A stretch of 64,000 nt of DNA, taken from Burkholderia savannae (GTDB lineage Bacteria > Pseudomonadota > Gammaproteobacteria > Burkholderiales > Burkholderiaceae). Position numbers and translations under genes: made by a program. Positions 1 to 9,496 of the stretch are shown one piece after another. The DNA is taken from the NCBI RefSeq assembly GCF_001524445.2, contig NZ_CP013417.1:3658001-3722000 (forward strand), given 5' to 3'. Within the stretch, counting starts at the first letter, position 1, and each line of letters starts with the position of its first letter. The notes below the pieces were generated by a model. It was not told the origin of the DNA, searched no databases, and saw nothing but the letters and a program-made list of their open reading frames with translations.

Positions 1-1
1 G

Positions 2-967
2 TGCGTCAACGACGGCAGCAGCGACGGCACCCTCGACAAGCTGATCGCCGCAAGTTCCCGCGATTCGCGCATACGCGTCGTCGATCTGACGCGCCATTTC
101 GGCAAGGAAGCCGCGCTGACGGCCGGCATGGACGAGGCGACGGGCGCCGCCGTCATTCCGATCGACGCCGACTTGCAAGATCCTCCCGGCCTGATTCCGC
201 AAATGATCGATCACTGGCGACGCGGCGCCGAGGTCGTGGCGGCACGGCGAACCGACAGGACGTGCGATTCGTTCGCCCAGCGCATCGCATCGGCGCTCTA
301 CTATCGCGTGCACAACGCGCTTTCCGAAGTCGAAATGCCGGCGAACGTCGGGGATTTCCGCCTGATGGACCGGCAAGTCATCGATGCGCTGCGAAGGCTG
401 CCGGAGCGCCGGCGTTTCATGAAAGGCCTGTTCGCATGGGTGGGCTTCCGGACCGTGATCATCGAATATCAGCGCGCGCCCCGTCGGGCCGGCCGCTCGA
501 AATTCTCCGGATGGCGGCTGTGGAATTTCGCGCTCGAGGGCATCACGAGCTTCAGCACCATTCCGCTTCGCAGCTGGACCTACGTCGGGCTCGCCATCGC
601 ATTATTCGCGTTTGCGTACGGCGCGTTCATCGTCTTCCGCACCCTTCTGTTCGGAAATCCAGTGCCGGGATATGCATCGCTCATTTCCATCATCCTTTTC
701 ATGAGCGGGATCGAGTTGGTCGGCATCGGCGTCGTCGGGGAGTACATCGGGCGCATTTACCATGAATCGAAGCAACGCCCGATCTATCTGATCAGGCAGC
801 GGTATCGCGCGGAAAGCCGCGATAGCGCGGCATTCGTGCTGCACGATCATGCGCATCCGCCTTCCGCGCGGATCGATTCGCCGGCCAAGCGCGCCGCCGC
901 GGCAAGACGTCGGGCGGGCGCACCCGGCTCGGCGCGCCCAGTCCCCACGCACCAGTTCACCGAATAG
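2..967 (+). CDS. Polyprenyl-phosphate glycosyltransferase, GT2 family (5' end outside window)
   Basis: This is the C-terminal ~321 residues of a DPM1/GtrB-like GT2 enzyme, which transfers a sugar from a nucleotide donor to a polyprenyl phosphate on the cytoplasmic face of the inner membrane. The reading frame is open from base 2. Early residues CVNDGSSDGT and the later PIDADLQDPP are the two nucleotide-sugar/metal-binding motifs of the family; the second contains the DxD-type acidic cluster. Two hydrophobic segments (about bases 580-650 and 665-755) match the usual C-terminal membrane pair, followed by a basic tail. It is followed after 15 bases by a membrane glycosyltransferase gene, suggesting a lipid-linked sugar pathway. 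The sugar cannot be deduced. Confidence 0.88.
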   Translation, partial: CVNDGSSDGTLDKLIAASSRDSRIRVVDLTRHFGKEAALTAGMDEATGAAVIPIDADLQDPPGLIPQMIDHWRRGAEVVAARRTDRTCDSFAQRIASALYYRVHNALSEVEMPANVGDFRLMDRQVIDALRRLPERRRFMKGLFAWVGFRTVIIEYQRAPRRAGRSKFSGWRLWNFALEGITSFSTIPLRSWTYVGLAIALFAFAYGAFIVFRTLLFGNPVPGYASLISIILFMSGIELVGIGVVGEYIGRIYHESKQRPIYLIRQRYRAESRDSAAFVLHDHAHPPSARIDSPAKRAAAARRRAGAPGSARPVPTHQFTE

Positions 968-982
968 CGCGCCGCCCGGATC

Positions 983-2236
983 ATGTACGTTCCGCGCCCG
1001 CGCATGCCCGTGAGCCGCCCTCCCGTGAACGCGTGGCTGACGCAGCGGCGGATCGTTCTCTACAGTAGCGTGACGCTCGCGCTTTACGGGCTGTTCTTCG
1101 TCGCCTGGACCGGCATCAACCGCCGCTTCCCCGAGTTCGACGTGGTGCGGCCGGGCCCGGACTTCGCCGTGTTCTGGTCCGCGTCGTACCTCGCGCTGCA
1201 CGGCTCGCCCTGGCAAGCGTACGACCTTCATCTTCTCGCGGACCTCGTGCTGACGCGGCTTTCGGATTTTCAACGCGAGAATTTCATCGCTTGGCTGTAT
1301 CCGCCCACGTATCTGCTCATGGTCACGCCGTTGGCGCTGCTCCCGTTTTCCGTCGCCTATCCGTACTTCATCGGCGCGAGTCTACTGGGCTATGTCATTG
1401 CCGCACGCCGCATTTCAGGCGCCGCGAGCATCCATCGCACGCCGGGTCTCGGCTGCGTACCGCTCGTCGCCTCCCCGTGCATCTTCGTCACGGCGATCTT
1501 CGGGCAGAACGCCATCCTGACGGCCGCTTGCGCCGCCCTCGCGGTGTACTGGGTCGACAAGAAGCCCATCCACGCGGGCATTTGCATCGGATTGCTCAGC
1601 GCAAAACCGCAAATGGCGCTGCTGTTCCCATTCGTCCTGATCGCCGTGCGCGCGTGGCGCACGCTCGCGTCGGCCGCCGTCAGCGCCATCCTGTTGGCTG
1701 CGATCGCCGTGCTGGTTTGCGGCGTCGAGTCGGTGCGCCTCTTCGCCGTCAACGCGGAGCTCGCGCGAACGCTGATCCTCGAGCACGGCGTCGTGTTCTG
1801 GTTCGTGTCGCCGACACCGTTCGCCGCGCTTCGCCTGAGCGACGTGCCGCTCAGTTACGCATACGCGTGGCACGGATCGGTTGCCGTCGTGGCCGTCGCC
1901 GCGGCATGCAGCGTGTGGAGACGCACGCGCGACACGCGATTGAGAGGCGCGGCGCTGTTCGTCTCCACGCTCATCTCGAATCCGTACCTGTGGCACTACG
2001 AACTGGCCTGGCTCGGCATCGCGCTTGCGTGCGTGGTCACGCTCGGCCTGCGCGACGGGTGGTTGCCGGGCGAGCAGGCCGCCGCGATCTGCGCCTGGCT
2101 GTTGCCGGTGTACGAGATGCTGAATCCATGGCTCGAGCTCCCGCAAATCGGCCCGATCGTGCTGCTGTTCATGCTTCTCGCCATCCTGCGCCGCACGCGA
2201 ATCACGGCTCAAAACGCGAGCCTCGGCGGCGCGTAG
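983..2236 (+). CDS. GT87-like (DUF2029) polytopic membrane glycosyltransferase
   Basis: The 417-residue protein has about ten hydrophobic segments and an early periplasmic/active-site type motif around residues 50-65 (DVVRPGPDFAVFWSAS), which resembles the acidic loop of GT87/DUF2029 mannosyltransferase-like enzymes that use polyprenyl-phosphate sugars. It lies 15 bases after the GT2 gene that would make such a donor, so the two probably act in one pathway. The ATG at 983 gives the usual family length. Its last 28 bases overlap convergently with tadG on the other strand. Family assignment is by overall pattern; the acceptor is unknown. Confidence 0.75.
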   Translation: MYVPRPRMPVSRPPVNAWLTQRRIVLYSSVTLALYGLFFVAWTGINRRFPEFDVVRPGPDFAVFWSASYLALHGSPWQAYDLHLLADLVLTRLSDFQRENFIAWLYPPTYLLMVTPLALLPFSVAYPYFIGASLLGYVIAARRISGAASIHRTPGLGCVPLVASPCIFVTAIFGQNAILTAACAALAVYWVDKKPIHAGICIGLLSAKPQMALLFPFVLIAVRAWRTLASAAVSAILLAAIAVLVCGVESVRLFAVNAELARTLILEHGVVFWFVSPTPFAALRLSDVPLSYAYAWHGSVAVVAVAAACSVWRRTRDTRLRGAALFVSTLISNPYLWHYELAWLGIALACVVTLGLRDGWLPGEQAAAICAWLLPVYEMLNPWLELPQIGPIVLLFMLLAILRRTRITAQNASLGGA

Positions 2237-3222
2237 ACGCCGTAGTACGGCCCGACGCCGGTCGCGACGCCAGTCAGCTTGACGCCGCCGACGAAGTGGC
2301 CCTGAACGTACTTGGCGGTGCCGCCGAGCGACGCATCGATGTGGAAGGCGGCAAAGGCGACGATCGGGACATAGCTCTTGGTGGATGTCTGCGTGACGAC
2401 CGGCAGCACCACGGTCGTCCCGACCGGGACGGAGCTGTAAAGCGCCGTCTTTGCCCCGGTGACGAGCCAGATGCTGTCGCCGATGGCAAGCGACGCCGGG
2501 TTGCCGGCCGTCATCAGGTTCGTCATCGTCGTCACGTCGTTCGCGGTCGACTGAAATGAAGTCCATTGACCGGCCGTGCATGACGAGCCGTATGTCTGCC
2601 CGTTCGTCACGATGAATTCGTACGGCAGGTTCGTCAACGGATTGACGAGCGGCTGATTGGTCGCCAGATTCCAATATTGGTTGTAGACGCATTGATCCAG
2701 CGCGATCGGAAACAACCCGCCCGCGGCGACCGCCCCCGGCGCCGCGATCGCGGCCACGGCGGTCGCGCTGCCGGACACGCTGCCGATCCCGAGCAGGCCG
2801 CCCAGCAGCAACGCAATCGCCCCGCCGTTGACGCCCGTCGCGCGCGTCATCGTGACCTGCACGGCCGGCGCGTCGTAGGTTCCGGGCGTAATCGTCGACG
2901 CTTGCATGCTGGCCGGGCTGGCGGTCAGGCTCCAGTAGCCCGCGCTGACCGTGCCGGCCGAAAGCTTCACGCCGTCGGACGCGTTGAGCGATATCGCCCC
3001 GGTGGCCGCCGATGCGGCCTGCGCCCAGTTCGGGCTGGTGCCGCCTGACGGCAGCAACGCCGCGGCGCCCGCCAGCGCCGCCGCATCCGCCGCGTTCTGC
3101 AGTTCGTTGCGCACCACCGCCACGCGCGCCACGTCTATTGCGAACGCGCCGAACGACAGCAACGGAATCAGGAACATCAGAAAGAACAGCGCGATCGATC
3201 CGTCCTGTCGCCGCGCCGTCAT
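2209..3222 (-). CDS. tadG: TadG-like pilus assembly pseudopilin/minor component
   Basis: The 337-residue protein starts with a basic stretch, then a single hydrophobic segment (residues ~9-33, SIALFFLMFLIPLLSFGAFA) preceding VARVAVVRNELQNAADAAAL, the signature of the TadG/Flp-associated TadE-like N terminus. The rest is a large Ser/Thr/Gly-rich extracytoplasmic domain with a DUF2134-like character. It is the last gene of the tad locus, 62 bases after tadE. The ATG at 3222 was chosen because it opens directly onto the conserved N terminus; longer in-frame extensions upstream run through tadE and are not plausible. In the Tad system such proteins are anchored in the inner membrane and needed for fibril assembly. 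Confidence 0.87.
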   Translation of the reverse strand: MTARRQDGSIALFFLMFLIPLLSFGAFAIDVARVAVVRNELQNAADAAALAGAAALLPSGGTSPNWAQAASAATGAISLNASDGVKLSAGTVSAGYWSLTASPASMQASTITPGTYDAPAVQVTMTRATGVNGGAIALLLGGLLGIGSVSGSATAVAAIAAPGAVAAGGLFPIALDQCVYNQYWNLATNQPLVNPLTNLPYEFIVTNGQTYGSSCTAGQWTSFQSTANDVTTMTNLMTAGNPASLAIGDSIWLVTGAKTALYSSVPVGTTVVLPVVTQTSTKSYVPIVAFAAFHIDASLGGTAKYVQGHFVGGVKLTGVATGVGPYYGVYAPPRLAF

Positions 3223-3284
3223 CCCGCCGCGCCGCCGCTCGGGCGCATGTCGATTCGAACGTGTGGTGAGTCGCACGCGCCGCC

Positions 3285-3713
3285 TCATTCGTAGTTCATG
3301 ACGGTCGTGGCGGTGATGGTGACGGGCCCCGTCAGTGCGCTGAACGCGGACCCCAGCACGAGACCGGTATAGGTATAGCTGACCGTCACCGACAACGGAC
3401 TGCCCGAAGACGTCCCGCTCGGCTGACTGACGGTGATCGTGGGCGGGCTCGGCGTGCCGCCGGTGATGAGACTGTTCTGCGCGTACGCCAGCGCGACGCT
3501 GCTGATCTGCGCGCTCGTCAACTGCGGCACGTGCAACACGACGCCCGCGCGGGCCGCCTCGCGGCTCGCGTTCGTGATCACCGCCTTGTCGCACAGAACG
3601 AAGCTCACGTCGATGATGCCGAGGAGCACCATCAAGAGAAACGGAAGCATCAGAACGAATTCGAGCGAGACGACGCCGCGCTGCCCTCCGGCGAACCTCG
3701 CGCGTCGCGTCAT
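3285..3713 (-). CDS. tadE: TadE pseudopilin
   Basis: The 142-residue protein opens MTRRARFAGGQRGVVSLEF: a basic leader, then G-VVSLEF followed by a hydrophobic helix, which is the TadE prepilin pattern (cleavage after Gly, Glu at position +5 of the mature protein). Such pseudopilins are processed by the TadV peptidase and assist Flp fibril assembly. The start codon overlaps the stop of tadD in a 4-base ATGA arrangement at 3710-3713, indicating translational coupling. The remainder is a small Ser/Thr-rich extracytoplasmic domain. Confidence 0.9.
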   Translation of the reverse strand: MTRRARFAGGQRGVVSLEFVLMLPFLLMVLLGIIDVSFVLCDKAVITNASREAARAGVVLHVPQLTSAQISSVALAYAQNSLITGGTPSPPTITVSQPSGTSSGSPLSVTVSYTYTGLVLGSAFSALTGPVTITATTVMNYE

Positions 3714-4564
3714 TTTTTCGCCCTCGGCCCGGAATGCGCGGCGCCCGGCCGGACATCGCTCGCCGACGGCGGCGCTTCCGGCAGATCGCGCGACGCGAAC
3801 TTCGCGCGCACGGCCCGATAGACGCGCAAGTTGTCGGCCACGGCCGAAGGCGGAAGCTCGGACGACAGAATCCGCTTGGCCGAATCCGCGTTGCCGAGAA
3901 CGCCGTACGCGAACGCGAGGCTTTGCCGCGCCTGCCAAGGCGCGTCCGGCAGGCCCGCGACATCGAGCAGGACGTTCACGCCTTCGCGCGAGCGGTTGCT
4001 CAGCACGAGCGACAACCCGAGATTGATGCGCAGCCCCTGCTCATCGGGATGCGCGAGCAATGCATTGCGATAGACCGCCTGCGCGTCCGCGTGCCGCCCG
4101 TCCATGTCGAGCGCCGTGCCGAGCCCTTCGGCCACGAGCGGGTTGCCCGGTTGCTCGGCGAGCAACGCGCGATACAGGCGAAGCGCATCGTCGAGACGGC
4201 GCTGCCGCAGCGCGACGCGGGCGAGGCCGAGCCGCGCGCCGAGCTGGGCCGGCGCCTGCTCGGCGGCCTGCGAATACAGCACTCGCGCACGCTCCAGGTT
4301 GCCGGATCGATAATAGACGTCGCCCAGGCCGAGCCTTGCCGCCAGCGAATCCGGATGCGCGTCGAGCACCTTTTCGTACAGCGTGGCGGCAAGATCGACG
4401 TTGCCGCCGGACAGCGCGCTGTCCGCAATGCGCAGATCGGCCGCCGGATCGTCGATCCGATGCGACAGCGCCGGGCGCGGCTGGAATCCCGGCTGCGTGC
4501 ATCCCGCAAAGACGATCGGCAAGGCGATCGCAAGCCAGGCCGTTTGCAAGATCGAATGTCTCAT
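3710..4564 (-). CDS. tadD: TadD-like TPR lipoprotein
   Basis: The 284-residue protein begins with a lipoprotein signal peptide ending in a lipobox-like VFAGC (Cys about residue 22). It continues with about five tetratricopeptide repeats (about residues 45-215; e.g. AARLGLGDVYYRSGNLERAR), as in TadD, the outer-membrane-associated assembly factor of the Tad secretin. It overlaps tadC upstream and tadE downstream by ATGA junctions (4561-4564 and 3710-3713). The ATG at 4564 gives the signal peptide immediately; in-frame extension upstream falls inside tadC. Confidence 0.9.
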   Translation of the reverse strand: MRHSILQTAWLAIALPIVFAGCTQPGFQPRPALSHRIDDPAADLRIADSALSGGNVDLAATLYEKVLDAHPDSLAARLGLGDVYYRSGNLERARVLYSQAAEQAPAQLGARLGLARVALRQRRLDDALRLYRALLAEQPGNPLVAEGLGTALDMDGRHADAQAVYRNALLAHPDEQGLRINLGLSLVLSNRSREGVNVLLDVAGLPDAPWQARQSLAFAYGVLGNADSAKRILSSELPPSAVADNLRVYRAVRAKFASRDLPEAPPSASDVRPGAAHSGPRAKK

Positions 4565-5523
4565 TTGAATATCGTGAGCAGGCGTATCACCGCGGGGCCG
4601 CCCGCGATCAACGCGACGGTCGGCAGAATGAACACCATCATCGGCAGCGTGATTTTCGGCGCGAGCTTCGCGGCTTTCTCTTCGAGCGCAAAGAGCTGCT
4701 CCGCCCGTTCGGCCCGAGACAGCGTGCGCAATGCCTGCGTGATCGGCGTGCCGTATTGCTGGGATTGAATCAGCGTCGCGGCGAGGGATCGCGCGGACGG
4801 AAGGTCGACTCGCGCGGCGAAGTTGACCAGCACGACGGCACTGCCTTCCCCGATCGTCATCTCGTCCGCGCAAACGGACAATTCGTCGGCAAGCGGCGGG
4901 CAGATGCGCACCAGTTCGAGCGCGACGCGCTTGATGCTGGTCACGAGACTGTTGCCCGCCATCGTGCAAACGACGAGCAGGTCGAGCGCGTCGGGCAGGC
5001 ACGCGGCAATCTTCCGGCGACGGCGGGCGATCAGCGCGGCGAGGACATACTCCGGCACGATCAGGCCGACGACGAAGGCGCCCGTCATCGCCAGCAAACG
5101 AATGACGACATACGCGCCGAAGCGGGGGATGAACGGGCTCAGGAGAAGCGCGGCGCCCGCGAATAGAAGGCCGCTCGACAACTTGATCCCGATCATCGAC
5201 GACACCGCGCGACGATCGCGCAAACCCGCCCGAGTCAATTGGCGGCCGAGCTTCACGCGCTGCATCGGATCGAATTCCGGCAACCGCTCTCCGAGCTGCG
5301 CCAGCCGCCGCGACAGCCCCTGACGAAGATCCCCGGCCTGGAACATCGTCATTCCGGACGTCGCGCCCGCCTGCCCGGTCGCGCGCCGCACGCGCTCGGC
5401 GATCCTAGCGCGCGTCCGCGCGCCCGGGTCGGCGAGCGCGACGGCGACACAGCCCAGCACGAGCAGCAACGCGAATCCGCGGCTGAGCAGGAACCACGCG
5501 GAGATGCCGGGAAAGGCTGTCAT
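4561..5523 (-). CDS. tadC: TadC inner-membrane platform protein (T2SSF domain)
   Basis: The 320-residue protein has an N-terminal membrane segment, a mid pair of segments around residues 105-165, a cytoplasmic T2SSF-type domain (PDALDLLVVCTMAGNSLVTS, about 185-205) and a C-terminal membrane segment (ITLPMMVFILPTVALIAGGPA). This layout is that of TadC, which with TadB forms the inner-membrane platform for the TadA ATPase. The start ATG lies within a 4-base ATGA overlap with tadB (5520-5523). Confidence 0.92.
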   Translation of the reverse strand: MTAFPGISAWFLLSRGFALLLVLGCVAVALADPGARTRARIAERVRRATGQAGATSGMTMFQAGDLRQGLSRRLAQLGERLPEFDPMQRVKLGRQLTRAGLRDRRAVSSMIGIKLSSGLLFAGAALLLSPFIPRFGAYVVIRLLAMTGAFVVGLIVPEYVLAALIARRRRKIAACLPDALDLLVVCTMAGNSLVTSIKRVALELVRICPPLADELSVCADEMTIGEGSAVVLVNFAARVDLPSARSLAATLIQSQQYGTPITQALRTLSRAERAEQLFALEEKAAKLAPKITLPMMVFILPTVALIAGGPAVIRLLTIFK

Positions 5524-6494
5524 CTTGACGTATCCAGTTTCGACAATTTCCGGATCAGCACGAGCCCGATCGCGAGCATCACGGCGGCCGTCGTCAGCAT
5601 CGTGTGGCCCGCATCCGTCTCGAACAGCAGTTCGACGTATGCCCGGTTCACGATGTAGAGCACGCCGATGATGACGAACGGCATCGCCGAAATGATGTTG
5701 GTCGTGATGCGCCCTTCGGCGGTCAACGCCCGGGATTTCAGCCGAATGTCCCGCCTGGTGCGGATGATCGCCGACAGCTCATCCAGGGTTTCGCCGAGGC
5801 TTCCTCCTGTCTCGCGCTGCAGCAGCAAGTACACGGCGAACAGCGAAAAGTCCGCGATCAGGAGCCGCCCCGCCGCCTGGCTCAGCACGTCCTTCAGCTC
5901 CACGCCCAGCCGCAGGCGGTCTCCCATGACGCGAAACGTCGAGCGCACCGGCTCGGCCGCGGCCTCGCCCGCGGTGCTGATCGCCTGCGTGACCGGAATG
6001 CCGGCGCGGGCCGAGCGCACAATCAAATCGATCGTATCGGGAAAGGCCTCCAGAAATCGGGTGCGAAACCGCGAGATCAACGCGCGATAGCTGAGCCTCA
6101 CCGCAAGAAGCGGCAACCCCAGATAAATGAACGGACGCATCGCGCCGGGCGGGTCGAAGAACGCGATGACCGACGCCGCGGCGATCACGCCGGCCACCGC
6201 GCTCGCGCCCACGATGCGCAGGCCGCCGCTGCCGGCCACGGTACGAACGCGCTGGACGTATTGCTGAAGCCACGATCTAAGCCTGCCGCGCCGCTGTTCC
6301 AGGTTGAGCAGCGCGGTTCCGGATTCCGCCCGGGCGAGCGCCGCGCCGCCCGCATCCGCCGGCACGATTCGATGAAGCCGTTCGCTTATCAGGCGCTGCG
6401 GCGAATTGCGCACGCGATCGCGCAGCGACATCAGCGCCAGGCCGATCGCCACGATCACGAAGAATGCACAGACGGCAAAGACATTCGCCGTCAT
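5520..6494 (-). CDS. tadB: TadB inner-membrane platform protein (T2SSF domain)
   Basis: The 324-residue protein has an N-terminal transmembrane segment, a charged cytoplasmic stretch, two central membrane segments (about residues 105-150), a T2SSF-like domain (FPDTIDLIVRSARAGIPVTQ, about 165-190) and C-terminal membrane segments. It pairs with TadC to form the pilus platform in the inner membrane. The ATG at 6494 sits in an ATGA overlap with tadA. A longer upstream extension of the frame runs through tadA and is not supported. Confidence 0.92.
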   Translation of the reverse strand: MTANVFAVCAFFVIVAIGLALMSLRDRVRNSPQRLISERLHRIVPADAGGAALARAESGTALLNLEQRRGRLRSWLQQYVQRVRTVAGSGGLRIVGASAVAGVIAAASVIAFFDPPGAMRPFIYLGLPLLAVRLSYRALISRFRTRFLEAFPDTIDLIVRSARAGIPVTQAISTAGEAAAEPVRSTFRVMGDRLRLGVELKDVLSQAAGRLLIADFSLFAVYLLLQRETGGSLGETLDELSAIIRTRRDIRLKSRALTAEGRITTNIISAMPFVIIGVLYIVNRAYVELLFETDAGHTMLTTAAVMLAIGLVLIRKLSKLDTSR

Positions 6495-7864
6495 GATCGG
6501 AAGACCTCGTCCAACGAACTCTCGAGGCCGAAATAGGCGGCGCGCGCCGCAAACGCCGGCCGCAGCGACGTCGTTTCGAAACCGCCCTTGACCGTCTCTC
6601 TCGACGTGTCGGCATCCTGACGAAACAGGAACAGGTCCTGCGTGATGACCACCTCCCCCTCCATGCCGACGATCTCGGTGACTTTCGTCACGCGACGCAC
6701 GCCGTCGCGCATCCGTTCGATCTGGATGATCAGATGCACGGCGCTCACGATCTGGCGGCGGATCGACAGAAGCTGGAGATTGGCGTTCGCCATCATGACC
6801 ATGCTCTCGAGCCGGTTGATCGCGTCGCGCGGGGAGTTCGCGTGGATCGTCGTCATCGAGCCGTCGTGGCCGGTGTTCATCGCTTGCAGCACGTCGAACG
6901 CTTCCGGGCCGCGAATCTCGCCAAGAATGATTCGGTCGGGCCGCATTCGCAGCGCGTTGCGCACGAGATCCCTTTGCGAAATCTCGCCCAGCCCCTCGGT
7001 GTTCTCCGGGCGCGTTTCCAGGCTGACCACGTGCGGCTGAAGCAGTTGCAGCTCGGCGGCGTCCTCGATGGTCACGATGCGCTCGTGCTCCTCGATATGC
7101 TGCGACATCGCGTTGAGCAGCGTCGTCTTGCCCGAGCCGGTGCCGCCTGAAATGACGACGTTCAGCCGGCATGCGCATGCGAGCTTCAGCGCCTGGAGCA
7201 TCGTCGGCGAGAGGTTGCCCTGCTGCGCCATGCGCGCGAGCGTGATGTCGCGCTTCGCGAACTTGCGAATCGAAATCGACGGGCCGCGCATCGCAATGGG
7301 CGGCAGCACGACATTGACCCGGCTGCCGTCGGCGAGCCGCGCATCGACCATCGGGCTGCTTTCGTCGACCCGCCGGCCCACGGCGGCCGCGATCCGCTGC
7401 GCGACGCCGATGACGTGCGCATCGTCGCGAAACTTCAGCGACGTGAGCTCGAGGCGTCCGCTGCGCTCGACGTAGACCTGATCGGGGCCGTTCACCAGAA
7501 TGTCGGTGACGGCGTCGTCCGCGAGCAGCGGCTCGATCGGCCCGACGCCGAACATGTCGTTCAGGATCGCGTCGACGATCAGCACCTGTTCGCCCGCGGT
7601 GATTTTCAGTTGCTCGCGCTCGGCCGTATGCGCGGCGACCTGTTCGATTCCCGCGCGCACCTCGTCGCGCGTCTTCATGAGCGCGGCGGACATGTTCATC
7701 GACGCGAACACCGCCGAGCGGATCACATCGAACTTGCCGGATCGAATCAACGCTTCGTGGCTGTCGGCGGCGGGCGCCGGAACGCGAACGGCGGGCTGCG
7801 CCGCAGCCGGCTTCTCGGGCGGCGTCGGCCGGGCGGGTTCGCTATTTCGCGTGCCGAACGTCAC
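6491..7864 (-). CDS. tadA: TadA/CpaF traffic ATPase
   Basis: The 457-residue protein is a secretion ATPase of the GspE/VirB11 superfamily that powers Flp pilus assembly. Walker A is at about residues 240-248 (GGTGSGKTT), followed by the Asp box ([12 protein letters not shown]), Walker B ([14 protein letters not shown]) and a His box ([13 protein letters not shown]). The start is taken as GTG at 7864: it forms a GTGA overlap with the tadZ stop and is preceded at a good distance by a strong purine-rich ribosome binding site (GGAGGAGAGG). The N-terminal ~35 residues are Pro/Ala-rich and probably flexible. Confidence 0.93.
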   Translation of the reverse strand: MTFGTRNSEPARPTPPEKPAAAQPAVRVPAPAADSHEALIRSGKFDVIRSAVFASMNMSAALMKTRDEVRAGIEQVAAHTAEREQLKITAGEQVLIVDAILNDMFGVGPIEPLLADDAVTDILVNGPDQVYVERSGRLELTSLKFRDDAHVIGVAQRIAAAVGRRVDESSPMVDARLADGSRVNVVLPPIAMRGPSISIRKFAKRDITLARMAQQGNLSPTMLQALKLACACRLNVVISGGTGSGKTTLLNAMSQHIEEHERIVTIEDAAELQLLQPHVVSLETRPENTEGLGEISQRDLVRNALRMRPDRIILGEIRGPEAFDVLQAMNTGHDGSMTTIHANSPRDAINRLESMVMMANANLQLLSIRRQIVSAVHLIIQIERMRDGVRRVTKVTEIVGMEGEVVITQDLFLFRQDADTSRETVKGGFETTSLRPAFAARAAYFGLESSLDEVFRS

Positions 7865-9075
7865 GTTCCTCTCCTCCACTTCACGAACCGCGCATACCAC
7901 GCCTCGGCGACAGACATCGGCTCGCCGGTGATGCCGTCCGCGAGCCGGCGGATTTCGTGCAGGAAGCCGACGCGTTTCGCATCGCCGACGGGTTCGGCGA
8001 GATTCTCCGCGACAGCGAGCGTCTGAGGTTCGTGCGGCAGCTCGCGCACGTTGATCCGTTCGAACGCCTGCGCGAATTCGGCGGGCTGAACGCGGCCGGC
8101 CACCGGTTCGAGCGGATTGTTCAGGAGTACCGACACGCTCCGCTCGCCGGGCAGTTGCTGCGCGAAGCGCACGAGGCGGGCGCATTCGTACGCGGCGTGA
8201 ACCGAGCGATCCGCGACGATGTAGACGAGATCCGACGCGAGCAGCGCGTCCTCGATCAGCTCGCTAGCCTGAACCGGAACGTCGAGCAGCACGTAGTGGT
8301 ACTTGCCCTTCAGCGTGTCGACGAGATCCGCGATGGCGCCCGCGCGCACCGGCGCAGCCGCTGCGTACGGCAGCTCGGCTGACAAAATGCTCAGCCGGTC
8401 GCCCTTCGCGACGGACATGCGCTCGATGAACGCTTCATCGGGACGTTGCTCCATTTGCAGCAGCTCGGTCAGCCCGTTGTTGCTGCTGAGGCCGAGCAGC
8501 GAATTGGCCGCGCCGCCGTGCAGGTTCAGATCGACATAGGCGACCCGGCGCAGCTTCTCGTCCGACAGGCAGCGGGCGAGGCAAACCGCGATCGTGGTCG
8601 TGCCCACGCCGCCGCGCGCGCCGACGAAGCTGACCGTCTTGCCGGTGCGGACCTGCGCGATGGCCTCGTCGGTCGTCAGCGCGCGCCGCAACAGTTCGAC
8701 CGTGATCGGCTTGACGAGATAATCGTGCACGCCGATCCCGAGCAGATTGCGAAACAAGCCGACGTCGTTTCGCGTGCCGATCGCCACGACGCGAACCGAC
8801 GGATCGCACATCTTCGCCAGGCGCATCAGATCGGAAACGGGCATCGCGCAATCCGATATGTCGACGACGAGTTGGCGCGGCGAGCGCTCGCTCTGCTGCA
8901 GCAGCCTGATCGCATCGTCGAATTGCCCGATCTGCAGATGCATCCGCGTGATGGCCAGATCCTGCGCGAAGCGGCGGATGACATCCTCGCTTCCCGGATC
9001 GGACACGACTGCGACGAAGTCCACCGTCCTCGCGGCGGCGGTGCGTTTGAAGGGGCGACGTTCCAGGACTTTCAT
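7861..9075 (-). CDS. tadZ: TadZ/CpaE, atypical ParA/MinD-like pilus localisation protein
   Basis: The 404-residue protein has an N-terminal receiver-like domain (about residues 17-135) without an obvious phosphorylatable Asp cluster, then a MinD/ParA-type domain. The deviant Walker A at about 152-160 reads GARGGVGTT: the signature lysine and the P-loop lysine of canonical ParA proteins are replaced (Arg and Thr), as known for TadZ proteins that localise the Tad machinery. Its stop overlaps the tadA GTG start. It is 27 bases after the CpaD-like lipoprotein gene. Confidence 0.9.
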   Translation of the reverse strand: MKVLERRPFKRTAAARTVDFVAVVSDPGSEDVIRRFAQDLAITRMHLQIGQFDDAIRLLQQSERSPRQLVVDISDCAMPVSDLMRLAKMCDPSVRVVAIGTRNDVGLFRNLLGIGVHDYLVKPITVELLRRALTTDEAIAQVRTGKTVSFVGARGGVGTTTIAVCLARCLSDEKLRRVAYVDLNLHGGAANSLLGLSSNNGLTELLQMEQRPDEAFIERMSVAKGDRLSILSAELPYAAAAPVRAGAIADLVDTLKGKYHYVLLDVPVQASELIEDALLASDLVYIVADRSVHAAYECARLVRFAQQLPGERSVSVLLNNPLEPVAGRVQPAEFAQAFERINVRELPHEPQTLAVAENLAEPVGDAKRVGFLHEIRRLADGITGEPMSVAEAWYARFVKWRRGT

Positions 9076-9102
9076 GTGCGTGGGATCGGCATTCGATCGG
9101 AG

Positions 9103-9480
9103 TCAGTGAGCAATCGTCGTCGTGTTCGATCTTGCGGACGTGGGCTGCTTCACGCGGTCCTCCATGAACCGGCGAACGGCGTCGGCCGCGAACGCCGCGT
9201 CCGCGCCGGCGTAGGGCACGGGCGCGACGAGATCCTCGGGCCGCGCCAGCATCGCGGCAAGATTCCTGTACGTCGCGCATCCGAACGCGACGCTCGGCCG
9301 CCGGTATCCCGCGTCGACGAAATGCGACGGCTCCGCCAACCGGCCGCAGTCGGGCGGCACCGCGCGCACGCCGTCGAAGCCGATCGCCGACGCATCCGGC
9401 AGATCGAGCGGCGGCGGCGCCGACAGACAGCTCGCCAGCGCCAGCGGCGTCAGCGCGAAGGCGATCGTTCGAACGCGCAT
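9103..9480 (-). CDS. CpaD-like Tad pilus lipoprotein (short)
   Basis: The 125-residue protein has a lipoprotein signal peptide (lipobox-like LALASC, Cys about residue 17) and ends with a Ser/Thr-rich tail. Position between the rcpA secretin and tadZ, where CpaD/RcpB lipoproteins lie, and the pattern CGRLAEPSHF and ATYRNLAAMLARPEDLV (resembling the C-terminal half of CpaD: conserved FGCAT..NLAAMV..P.DLV) support the call. It is shorter than typical CpaD (~200 residues). The ATG at 9480 gives the signal peptide; a short upstream extension exists but lacks support. Confidence 0.75.
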   Translation of the reverse strand: MRVRTIAFALTPLALASCLSAPPPLDLPDASAIGFDGVRAVPPDCGRLAEPSHFVDAGYRRPSVAFGCATYRNLAAMLARPEDLVAPVPYAGADAAFAADAVRRFMEDRVKQPTSARSNTTTIAH

Positions 9481-9496
9481 CGTGGCCTCCCGACAG

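Noticed and set aside
1..765. 254-codon frame at the start of the window.
   Set aside because: It is an out-of-frame shadow of the GT2 glycosyltransferase, whose frame 2 contains the conserved motifs.
4060..5166. Antisense Arg-rich frames across tadC and tadD.
   Set aside because: Opposite-strand shadows of the tad genes, with no start signals or domains.
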